DNA from: a virus
IMG/VR virus record: IMGVR_UViG_3300046834_000046
Coordinates: 1-45,582 of that record
Length of the DNA: 45,582 nt
Reading direction: 5' to 3' (one strand)
Shown: one piece after another, positions 1 through 5,373 of the stretch
Layout of the letters: the number at the start of each line of letters is the position of its first letter
How positions within the stretch are numbered: position 1 is the stretch's first letter
Position numbers and translations under genes: made by a program
The notes under the pieces: generated by a model
Told to the model about the DNA's origin: nothing
Database searches by the model: none
Seen by the model: the letters and a program-made list of their open reading frames with translations, nothing else

Positions 1-2
1 GC

Positions 3-131
3 GACGCCGTCGCGTCCTGGTCCTGCGAGCTGCACCTCGCCTGGGTCATGGACTCCCTGCAACGCGAAGGTGAAGTGACCCGGGTGACCGTGTACCGCTC
101 CGCGCACTACCGCGAAGGAGCGACCCGATGA
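3..131 (+). CDS. 3' fragment of a small Cys-containing protein (truncated by window start)
   Basis: This reading frame is open from base 3 to the TGA at 129-131 and matches the last 42 residues of the intact 78-residue gene at 43537-43773 (shared stretch SWSCELHLAWVMDSLQREGE). The 5' end lies outside the window. The function is unknown; the intact copy has a CPFC zinc-ribbon-like motif. The stop overlaps the ATG of the next gene (ATGA), the same arrangement as in the right-end copy. Confidence 0.75.
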   Translation, partial: DAVASWSCELHLAWVMDSLQREGEVTRVTVYRSAHYREGATR

Positions 132-583
132 TCGCGGACCTGCGCGAGGAGATCGCAGCGGCCATCCGCGAGTGGCTGCCAAGCGAGGACTACGTCCTGA
201 CGCGGTCCTTCACGGACCTGCTCACCGACGCCGTCCTGCCCGTCGTCACCGCAGCCCTGGCCGTCAAGCAGGTCGAGGCCGACGCCGCCTGGGTCGAACG
301 CAACGAGCGCATCCTGCAACTGGCCGACGAGTTGGAGACCATGACCGACCGCCTCGCCGCCTGCAACCGCGACCTCGTCCACACCGCCGGCCGGCTCGCC
401 CAGGTCAAGGCCGAGCTGGCAGCGGCGAAGGCCACCATCGCCCGCATCACCTCCCTGTGCGACGAATGGGGCGCCCGGGCCAGCGAAGCCACCAGCGAAC
501 CGGTGGTCTCCTGGCGACGCGTGGCCCGTGACCTACGCGCCGCCCTCACCCCCCAGGCCCCGACCGCTGGCGGTGCGTCGTGA
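128..583 (+). CDS. hypothetical protein, short allele of the 525-residue gene at 43770
   Basis: This is a 151-residue soluble, largely helical protein with no recognised domain. Residues about 75-88 (DRLAACNRDLVHTAG), about 88-103 (GRLAQVKAELAAAKAT) and the C-terminus (RAALTPQAPTAGGAS) are nearly identical to parts of the 525-residue protein at 43770-45347. That protein carries a long Cys-rich insertion lacking here. The heptad-like LADELETMTDRL and QVKAELAAAKAT stretches suggest a coiled coil. It overlaps the next gene by GTGA. I cannot assign a function; a shared allele-like architecture at both contig ends is the main observation. Confidence 0.7.
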   Translation: MIADLREEIAAAIREWLPSEDYVLTRSFTDLLTDAVLPVVTAALAVKQVEADAAWVERNERILQLADELETMTDRLAACNRDLVHTAGRLAQVKAELAAAKATIARITSLCDEWGARASEATSEPVVSWRRVARDLRAALTPQAPTAGGAS

Positions 584-855
584 GGGAACCCTTCGGGCGA
601 CTCATGGAACTCGTCGCGCAGATCGACCCCGAAAGCCAGATCACCCTCGGCCAGCTCGCCGAACTGTGGGGCGAGCCCGTCGCCCGGATCTCCGACGCGA
701 TCGACGCCGTCAAGGTCTGCAACGGCGAACCGTCGTACATCGCCCTCCCCCAGGCCCCCGGCGACGACACCACCGGAGAAACGCCCGCCACCACCCCCGC
801 GGCCCGGGACGCAGGCCCGGGCCGCGGGACCACCACGGAGGCCGGCCATGGCTGA
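580..855 (+). CDS. small HTH-like hypothetical protein
   Basis: This is a 91-residue protein starting at GTG 580, which overlaps the previous stop. Residues 1-55 look like a small helix-turn-helix or winged-helix fold (ITLGQLAELWGEPVARISDAI), in which a short helix, turn and second helix can be seen. The C-terminal third is low-complexity Gly/Asp/Thr/Pro and is encoded partly by a perfect 13-bp hairpin at 796-828. A 3'-truncated near-identical copy ends the window (45344-45582). DNA binding is inferred only from the helix pattern; the partner genes around it are small zinc-ribbon proteins of unknown role. Confidence 0.7.
   Translation: MREPFGRLMELVAQIDPESQITLGQLAELWGEPVARISDAIDAVKVCNGEPSYIALPQAPGDDTTGETPATTPAARDAGPGRGTTTEAGHG
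796..828 (+). other. perfect inverted repeat, 13-bp stem and 7-nt loop, inside a CDS
   Basis: Bases 796-808 pair exactly with 816-828 around the loop ACGCAGG; the stem core is GCGGCCCGGG. It lies in frame in the 3' part of the gene at 580-855. The right-end copy of this gene loses homology at the first bases of this stem (about 45563), so the hairpin probably caused the assembly or sequencing to stop there. Confidence 0.8.
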
Positions 856-1096
856 CACCTGCAGAAGCTGCGGGGCCGCGATCCGCTGGGCCACCCTCCC
901 CGACGGCAAGGCCACACCGCTCGACGCCATCCCCGTCGACACCGGCAACATCGCCGTCACCCGCGACCAGAACGGTGCCCTCCGCGCACGGATGCTCCGC
1001 CGCGGCGAAACACCCCTCGAACACGAACGCATCGGCATCACCCACTTCGTCACCTGCCCGGACTCCGCCTCCCACCGCCGCGGAGGCCGCACATGA
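848..1096 (+). CDS. small zinc-ribbon protein
   Basis: This is an 82-residue protein beginning MADTCRSCGAAIRWA. The N-terminal CxxC with a following Trp and PDGK turn is typical of a half zinc ribbon, and a distal Cys (HFVTCPDS, about residue 70) could complete the site. It resembles small actinophage proteins that follow replication genes. It overlaps both neighbours (8 bp upstream, ATGA downstream), so it is translationally coupled. Zn binding is inferred; nothing indicates an enzymatic function. Confidence 0.75.
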   Translation: MADTCRSCGAAIRWATLPDGKATPLDAIPVDTGNIAVTRDQNGALRARMLRRGETPLEHERIGITHFVTCPDSASHRRGGRT

Positions 1097-1266
1097 GCAC
1101 CCGTCAGAAGCCCACCACGGCGCCGACCTGGCGGTCCGGCTGGTGCGGCACCAGCCAGCACGATCCCTGCAAGCACGTCTACCCGACCGCCGCGCCCGGC
1201 GGCGCGACGTGTTCGTGTCCATGCCACACCTGCCCAACCTGCGGCCAGGTGGTGCCCCGTGCGTGA
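1093..1266 (+). CDS. 57-residue Cys-rich protein
   Basis: The ATG at 1093 overlaps the upstream TGA and the frame runs to the TGA at 1264-1266. The protein has eight Cys, with the C-terminal block CSCPCHTCPTCG at about residues 40-51, and a lone CK-H upstream, consistent with one or two structural zinc sites. It fills the only gap in a tightly overlapped run of genes, which supports it being real. There is no recognisable family and no functional assignment. Confidence 0.6.
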   Translation: MSTRQKPTTAPTWRSGWCGTSQHDPCKHVYPTAAPGGATCSCPCHTCPTCGQVVPRA

Positions 1267-1435
1267 CGAGCTCGACGCCCGGATCCGCCAGCTCGAGGCC
1301 GAACGCCTCCGCCCCGCACCCAGGCCCCTCATCGTCGTCACCGCCGACGAACCCCTGGCCGTCCGCATCGGACGACTCCACGCACTCGACGAACTCACCG
1401 ACACCGATCAGCAGGACAACGGGGGACACACCTGA
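1259..1435 (+). CDS. 58-residue hypothetical protein
   Basis: This starts at GTG 1259, inside the end of the preceding gene (8-bp overlap), and ends with TGA 1433-1435, which overlaps the ATG of the next gene (TGATG). The sequence VRDELDARIRQLEAERL looks like a short amphipathic, coiled-coil-forming helix, followed by LIVVTADEPLAVRIGRL. It is acidic at the C-terminus. The dense overlap with genes on both sides and GC-rich third codon positions support coding. Function is unknown. Confidence 0.55.
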   Translation: MRDELDARIRQLEAERLRPAPRPLIVVTADEPLAVRIGRLHALDELTDTDQQDNGGHT

Positions 1436-1830
1436 TGGGACTCCCATGGGTACGGCTCGACGCCAACATCGGCACCCACGACAAGGTCCTCGACCTCCTC
1501 GACCAGAAGGACGGGTGCAAGGCGTTCGTCCTCTACGTCTGCTCCCTCGGCTACGCCGGCGGCCACAGCACCGACGGGCGGATCCCGAAGTCGGCGCTCG
1601 CGATCAACCACGGCACCGACCGTCTCGCGCGGATGCTCGTCGACGCCCGGCTGTGGGAGTACGACCCCGTCGAGCCGGCCAAGGCCTTCCGGATCCGCAA
1701 CTACGAGCTCCGCCAGGAGCTCGGGTTCGTCAGCGACGCCAAACGTTCCGCGGCCCGGACCGCCGGCCGCAAAGGCGCATGCATCCGGCACCACGGACCC
1801 GACTGCCACTGCTGGAAAAACGATGGCTAA
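1435..1830 (+). CDS. replication-initiator-like winged-helix protein
   Basis: This is a 131-residue protein of the type found in many actinobacterial phages and prophages upstream of replication genes: MGLPWVRLDANIGTHDKVLDLL, then a GYAGGHSTDGRIPKSAL segment, then LVDARLWEYD. This is the layout of the N-terminal winged-helix part of phage replisome-organiser proteins, which bind origin DNA and recruit the host helicase. Full-length organisers are longer, so this may be the DNA-binding half only. The C-terminus is basic with CxxxH...CHCW residues. The segment just downstream (1831-2052) contains palindromes and a tandem repeat that look like an origin, which supports a replication role. The assignment is by family resemblance, not proof. 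Confidence 0.6.
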   Translation: MGLPWVRLDANIGTHDKVLDLLDQKDGCKAFVLYVCSLGYAGGHSTDGRIPKSALAINHGTDRLARMLVDARLWEYDPVEPAKAFRIRNYELRQELGFVSDAKRSAARTAGRKGACIRHHGPDCHCWKNDG

Positions 1831-2053
1831 CCCAATGCCCACCCCATTAACCGCGACAAGCCGACCGCATGGCGGAGACCATGCGAATCGCATAGCACGG
1901 ACGGACGGACGGACGGACGGACTAAGAACGGTGGTTACGGCCAGCATCAAATCTTTCGGTCCGTACCGGGCGCGGCCGCGTTGCCAACCCGATTTCGACG
2001 ACCAAACGGCGCAAACCGGGCAGCCGGCGCGGCCGGAATCGGGGTCGAACTGA
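1823..2053 (+). CDS. doubtful 76-codon ORF overlying the candidate origin
   Basis: The ATG at 1823 overlaps the upstream stop and the frame ends with a TGA that overlaps the next start (TGATG), which argues for coding. Codon use argues against it: TTA, ATA, CTA, AGA, AAA and TCT all occur in 76 codons, unlike every neighbour. The protein is low-complexity (TDGRTDG from the ACGG tandem repeat) with no domain. It may be a spacer translated only to couple the next gene, or not translated at all. Confidence 0.3.
   Translation: MANPMPTPLTATSRPHGGDHANRIARTDGRTDGLRTVVTASIKSFGPYRARPRCQPDFDDQTAQTGQPARPESGSN
1831..2052. other. candidate origin of replication (palindromes plus tandem repeats)
   Basis: This is a relatively A+T-rich stretch in a 70% G+C genome. 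It holds an inverted repeat GCATGG (1867-1872) / CCATGC (1879-1884) and a near-perfect palindrome ATGCGA-A-TCGCAT (1881-1893). Six tandem ACGG units follow (1897-1920). Iterons and palindromes beside or inside an initiator gene are typical of phage origins, and the initiator-like gene lies immediately upstream. The repeat units are short for iterons, so this is a candidate only. Confidence 0.4.
1897..1922. repeat. tetranucleotide tandem repeat (ACGG)6 plus AC
   Basis: There are six uninterrupted ACGG units from 1897 to 1920, followed by AC. Tetranucleotide tracts are prone to slipped-strand length change, which would shift the frame of the overlapping 76-codon ORF. It is also part of the candidate origin. 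Confidence 0.9.
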
Positions 2054-2418
2054 TGGACCCCCGCATGTATCCGCTCGCAGCGTTCGTCCGGGAGCTGCGC
2101 CAGGACTGGCCGCTGCACGCGATCCAGACCACGCTCGCCGACCTCGGTCACCTGCCGTACGAGCAGGTCGCCGTCGCAGCGGTCCGCGCCGCGGTCGACC
2201 CGGCCGTGCCCGATGCCCGCGGCATCCGCAAGCTCGCCGGCACCGCGGACGGGAAGCGGCGCACCCCCGGCCCGCCGCCGGTCTGCCGCGAATGCCGGCG
2301 CCCCCACGACCCCGCCCGGCCCGGGGAACACGTGGCCCCGCCACCTGCCGATACAGCCCTGCGAGGGGCCGAACGTGCACGCCGAGCCATCACCGACGCG
2401 AGGAAGGCAGCCGAATGA
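2053..2418 (+). CDS. hypothetical protein with zinc-knuckle-like motif
   Basis: This 121-residue protein starts at ATG 2053, overlapping the preceding TGA. An in-frame upstream start at 1981 exists but would extend into the atypical origin-like stretch. Residues 1-75 are helical (FVRELRQDWPLHAIQTTLADLG), reminiscent of a small DNA-binding or regulatory domain. About residues 76-90 carry CRECRRPHDP, a possible Cys/His zinc knuckle. The C-terminus is a basic Ala/Arg helix. It sits between the initiator-like gene and the CoiA-like nuclease, so a replication or recombination accessory role is possible but unproven. Confidence 0.65.
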   Translation: MDPRMYPLAAFVRELRQDWPLHAIQTTLADLGHLPYEQVAVAAVRAAVDPAVPDARGIRKLAGTADGKRRTPGPPPVCRECRRPHDPARPGEHVAPPPADTALRGAERARRAITDARKAAE

Positions 2419-3494
2419 GGGACCTCGTCCGATACGTCCCCGAGGACATCACCCTCGACCTCGCGAAGCCCGACTACGGCCACCCGCGCGGCGCCGAGAT
2501 CGTCGAAGCGGTCTACGGCCGCTGCACCCGCGACAACCCGCTGCTGCTGTGCGTCAAGCACGGCAGCTCGCTGTACCTGCAGCCCCGTCAGATCCGCCGC
2601 GGCGAGGCACCGACCCGCATGTGGGGCGTCCACTTCGACGACGTGGACTGCGCCACCGCGCCGGCCGTGATGAGCGACGAGCACAAGCGGCAGACCGAGT
2701 ACGTCGTCCGCGCAGCCCAGCGCGCGGGGCTCCGGACGGCCACCGAGGTACGTCTCGGTGGCGGGAGGACCCGCGCGGATGCGGTCGTCTACGGCACCAC
2801 CGCTGTCGCCGTCGAGGTGCAGTTGTCGGGCCTGACCGCGAGCGCCGCGGTGGCGCGGACACGCAAATCCGTCGAGGCCGGCATGGCGATGTCGATGTGG
2901 CTCACGGGCCGTCAGACGCCGCCGGCGTGGTTCTTCCGGGTGCCCTCGCTGGGCATGAACGAGCTCCCGTGGGACGTCGTCCCGCCAGCCCACTCCGCGA
3001 CGGCGACGACAGGGCTGCGCGTAATCACCGCCGCGAAGTGCCGGTTCCCGGACTTCAACCGCTGTCCGAAGACGGGCCGTGGTCATTGCGGCGGGTTCCA
3101 CCCGCGGCACGACCCGTGGCTCGGGGTGACCGTCGACCAGGTCACCGCGATGGCGCCCGAGCGAGCTGTGGTGCCGGTGCGGTTCGCGTCGAAGTTCAAC
3201 CCGGTGCTGCTCGTGTCGCCGAAGTCGCTGGCGACCTACGAGGAGCTGACCGGGCGGCCAGCCGTTCTCGGACTGCGGGAGGAGGCTGAGCGGCAGACGA
3301 AGCCCGGCGGCGGCCGTGCCGAGTGCGCCGCGGATCCTTCCGCCCGTCCGACGCTGGACTGGCGTGGACCGGCCCACGCCGCCCGGTATCCGGGCCCGTG
3401 CCGTTACTGCGGAGGCCAGGCGTTCCTGCTCGACGAGAAGGGGGTGCACGCGCACAAGGGCTGCGCTGAACAGCGCGCGGCAGGCGACCGGTGA
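2415..3494 (+). CDS. CoiA-like nuclease-domain protein
   Basis: This is a 359-residue protein starting at ATG 2415 (ATGA overlap). Residues about 95-165 match the competence protein CoiA nuclease region: a helix containing RQTEYVVRAAQRAG, then RADAVV with Asp122, then AVAVEVQLS with Glu134 and Gln136, followed by RT and a W. This D...ExQ arrangement is the PD-(D/E)XK-type active site of that family. The C-terminal 60 residues add a zinc ribbon (CRYCGGQAF...HKGC). CoiA proteins promote processing or recombination of incoming single-stranded DNA. In a phage it could act in replication-linked recombination or attack foreign DNA; the role here is inferred. Confidence 0.65.
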   Translation: MRDLVRYVPEDITLDLAKPDYGHPRGAEIVEAVYGRCTRDNPLLLCVKHGSSLYLQPRQIRRGEAPTRMWGVHFDDVDCATAPAVMSDEHKRQTEYVVRAAQRAGLRTATEVRLGGGRTRADAVVYGTTAVAVEVQLSGLTASAAVARTRKSVEAGMAMSMWLTGRQTPPAWFFRVPSLGMNELPWDVVPPAHSATATTGLRVITAAKCRFPDFNRCPKTGRGHCGGFHPRHDPWLGVTVDQVTAMAPERAVVPVRFASKFNPVLLVSPKSLATYEELTGRPAVLGLREEAERQTKPGGGRAECAADPSARPTLDWRGPAHAARYPGPCRYCGGQAFLLDEKGVHAHKGCAEQRAAGDR

Positions 3495-4213
3495 GCCTGT
3501 TGTGCGGGTGCTGCCGGGCGCGGCTCGGGGTCGACGAGCGGTCGACGTGCCGGGCGTGTGTCGCGGACGTCCGAGCGCACCTGCACGCCGTCGAGGCGGC
3601 GTACGGGCTGCTGCCGGGCGTGCTCGCGGCGGCGTTGGGGTCGAACGCTCCGCAGCCGGGGCGGGTTCGGGCGTCGGAGCGGCCGATGCCCGGCGGGGAC
3701 GTCCTGGTGCTGCTGGGCCCGGGCGCCGATGCGCTCGAGGCGTTCCGCCGGCTGCGCCGCGCGGAGCGGTCGGGGAAGCCGCACGACGAACCGCCGTGGG
3801 GTGCGGACGACACGCGCCGGGATCCGCCGTCGGTGGCGTACGAGCTCGGGCGTCACGAGGACGACTGGCGGCGTGTCCGGGGTGAGCCGGGCGCGGACGG
3901 CCCGCACACGGTGGCCGGCGCGGCGCGGTACCTGCACGCGACCCTCACCTGGGCGGCGGCGCGGCACCGCGGGTTCGGCGAGTTCGTGACCGACCTCACC
4001 GCGCTGCGGCACCGGGTCGACACCGCCGCCGGGCTCGTCGACCGCCCCGAACGCGCCGGGGTGCCGTGCTTCGGCTGCGGCGGTGACCTCATCCGCCCGT
4101 ACGGGCATCAGGGCCGTGAGGACGACTGGTCGTGCCGCCGCTGTCACCGTGTCTACGACCAGGCGTCGTACCTGCTGGCGGTGCGCGCATCGCTCGAGGA
4201 GGAGACCGGGTGA
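3491..4213 (+). CDS. double zinc-ribbon hypothetical protein
   Basis: This 240-residue protein starts at GTG 3491 (GTGA overlap). It has two Cys clusters. The first is N-terminal (LLCGCCRARL...CRACV, residues 4-23). The second is C-terminal (CFGCGGDLIRPYGHQGREDDWSCRRCHRVYD, about residues 197-225; Cys pairs CxxC and CxxC spaced by about 20) and is a classic zinc ribbon. The centre is helical. Proteins of this architecture recur in actinophage early regions without a known role. It could be a nucleic-acid-binding or transcription accessory factor. Confidence 0.65.
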   Translation: MSLLCGCCRARLGVDERSTCRACVADVRAHLHAVEAAYGLLPGVLAAALGSNAPQPGRVRASERPMPGGDVLVLLGPGADALEAFRRLRRAERSGKPHDEPPWGADDTRRDPPSVAYELGRHEDDWRRVRGEPGADGPHTVAGAARYLHATLTWAAARHRGFGEFVTDLTALRHRVDTAAGLVDRPERAGVPCFGCGGDLIRPYGHQGREDDWSCRRCHRVYDQASYLLAVRASLEEETG

Positions 4214-4401
4214 GCGAGCGGTTCGTGCCTGTCGGGTTCGCCGCGCACGTCGCCGGCCGGTCTCACCGCACCGTCCGGACGTGGGCGCGGGCCGGGGCGA
4301 TCCGGCACCGGACGAGCGCCGACGGGCTCGAGGTGCACGTCGGTGACGTCGCCCGGGAGTCCCGCGACCGGCCACGCCGCAACCGGGCGCGGCTTGCCTG
4401 A
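4210..4401 (+). CDS. small helix-turn-helix (MerR-type) protein
   Basis: This 63-residue protein starts at GTG 4210, overlapping the previous stop. FVPVGFAAHVAGRSHRTV is a recognisable HTH of the MerR/excisionase superfamily: helix, tight turn, recognition helix beginning SHRTV, followed by WARAGAI and the wing-like EVHVGDV. The C-terminus is Arg-rich. It is too short to hold an effector domain. It sits just upstream of terminase, where such small proteins often precede or assist the small terminase. DNA binding is well supported; the target is unknown. Confidence 0.65.
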   Translation: MSERFVPVGFAAHVAGRSHRTVRTWARAGAIRHRTSADGLEVHVGDVARESRDRPRRNRARLA

Positions 4402-4469
4402 TGACGGAGCGTGGGCTTAAATCACGCCAGGCGTACTCAGCGTGCCCGGAAACGGTCCGCGAGCCCTGA
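4401..4469 (+). other. 22-codon ORF, possible remnant of the original terS start
   Basis: The ATG at 4401 overlaps the stop of the HTH gene as TGATG, the usual junction in this genome, and reads MTERG before diverging; the frame closes at 4467-4469. The real terS at 4960 begins with the same codons after the start (ACG GAG CGT G). This looks like the original small-terminase start left behind when the HNH cassette was inserted. Confidence 0.45.
4402..4413. repeat. 12-bp direct repeat, left copy (TGACGGAGCGTG)
   Basis: Identical to 4961-4972. The pair bounds a 559-bp segment holding the HNH gene and the A+T-richer pre-terminase spacer. In both copies it forms codons 1-4 after a start codon. 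Confidence 0.8.
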
Positions 4470-4470
4470 A

Positions 4471-4833
4471 ATGCCCCGCCGAGCCCTCGCCCCGTGCTCC
4501 CGCCCGGGCTGCCCGAACCTCACCGACTCCGGCCGCTGCCCCACCTGCGCCGCCGTCGCCGACGCCATCCGCGGCACCGCGAGCCAGCGCGGCTACACCA
4601 GCCGCGGCCACCAACGCTTCCGCCGCCTCGTCCTGCGCCGCGACCCGACCTGCGTGCTGTGCGGGACCGCGATAGCGACCGTCGCCGACCACCACCCGCG
4701 GTCCCGGCGCCAGCTCGCCGCCGCCGGCCTGAACCCCGACGACCCCGCCCACGGCCGTGGCCTGTGCAAGCCTTGCCACGACCGGGCCACCGCCCAGCAT
4801 CAGCCCGGCGGCTGGCACCGTGACGCACCGTGA
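4471..4833 (+). CDS. HNH endonuclease
   Basis: The ATG at 4471 gives 120 residues; an in-frame GTG at 4411 would give 140, but the shorter form begins directly with the conserved first zinc pair. It has an N-terminal Cys cluster (CSRPGCPNL...CPTC), then RDPTCVLCG, then ADHHPRSRR (the first HNH His pair), then GRGLCKPCHDRAT, the terminal H of the HNH motif with CxxC. This is a typical small phage HNH nuclease next to terminase, where HNH proteins are known to be needed for cos cleavage by the large terminase of some phages. Here it is bounded by a 12-bp direct repeat suggesting later insertion, so it may instead be a homing nuclease. Confidence 0.85.
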   Translation: MPRRALAPCSRPGCPNLTDSGRCPTCAAVADAIRGTASQRGYTSRGHQRFRRLVLRRDPTCVLCGTAIATVADHHPRSRRQLAAAGLNPDDPAHGRGLCKPCHDRATAQHQPGGWHRDAP

Positions 4834-4959
4834 CCCCCAGGCCGCGTGCGGAAGGCACCGAGGGGTCCGCACAGCGAGTCACCTCCCCGGCGGTCCTTTG
4901 GTGGTGGGGCTTTTCGGGGGGTACCCCACCCTTTGTCCGTTTTGCGTGGGAGGTGTGGT
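4834..4959 (+). other. pre-terminase spacer, candidate cos/regulatory region
   Basis: This 126-bp gap between HNH and terS contains T-runs unusual for this genome (CCTTTGG, CTTTTCGGGG, CCTTTGTCCGTTTTGCG). It also has an inverted repeat GGTGGGG (4903-4909) / CCCCACC (4924-4930) with a 14-nt loop. Cohesive-end sites commonly lie just before terS. No cos overhang can be proven from sequence alone, and a promoter or attenuator for the late operon is an alternative. Confidence 0.35.
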
Positions 4960-5367
4960 GTGACGGAGCGTGACGTGGAGCAGGTGCCGGTGGATGAGGT
5001 CGTGGCGGTGCCGGCGGGGCTCGGGGTGCGTGGGTCGCGGTTGTGGGCGTCGTTGATGGCGCAGGATGCGTTGCTGCGGGTGGTGCTCGAGCCTCGCCGT
5101 GAGGTGGCGTTGTCTGCGTGTCGTGCTGCTGATCGGTTGGAGTTGCTGGAGGTGGCTGCGGCTGACGCGCCGGCGGTGTTGGAGGGCCGGTCGGGGCAGA
5201 TCACGAACCCGTTGTTGGTGGAGGCTCGTCAGCAGGCGGCGTTGTTGACGCGCCTGTTGGCGGCGTTGCGGCTGCCGGATGAGGCGACGGGTAAGCGGCC
5301 GCAGAAGCGGCCGTTGCGTGGGGTGCAGCAGCCGTCGAAGGCGCGTGACCGGCTTAAGGCGGTCTGA
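4960..5367 (+). CDS. terS: terminase small subunit
   Basis: This 135-residue protein starts at GTG 4960, with GGGAGG at 4948-4953 as ribosome-binding site. The N-terminus MTERDVEQV leads into GLGVRGSRLWASL, then helical LEPRREVALSACRAADRLELLE, and the C-terminal motif VEARQQAALLTRLLAALRLPDE. That order of motifs is characteristic of actinophage small terminases, which bind the packaging site and deliver DNA to the large subunit. It is immediately followed by terL. The start codons are duplicated at 4401 (see the direct repeat), suggesting that the present GTG start was regenerated by an insertion. Confidence 0.85.
   Translation: MTERDVEQVPVDEVVAVPAGLGVRGSRLWASLMAQDALLRVVLEPRREVALSACRAADRLELLEVAAADAPAVLEGRSGQITNPLLVEARQQAALLTRLLAALRLPDEATGKRPQKRPLRGVQQPSKARDRLKAV
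4961..4972. repeat. 12-bp direct repeat, right copy (TGACGGAGCGTG)
   Basis: Identical to 4402-4413; forms the start of the functional terS reading frame. Confidence 0.8.
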
Positions 5368-5373
5368 GGGTTG

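Larger units (their letters stand above)
1..798. repeat. left copy of the terminal duplicated locus
   Basis: Positions 1-127 match 43643-43769 at the same length with only a handful of mismatches. Positions 388-440 match 45186-45240, and 535-798 match about 45300-45562 almost perfectly. Between the matching blocks the two copies differ: the middle gene is 151 codons here and 525 codons in the right copy. The pattern fits a circular genome whose contig ends overlap in a variable locus, or a real diverged tandem duplication. Confidence 0.85.
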
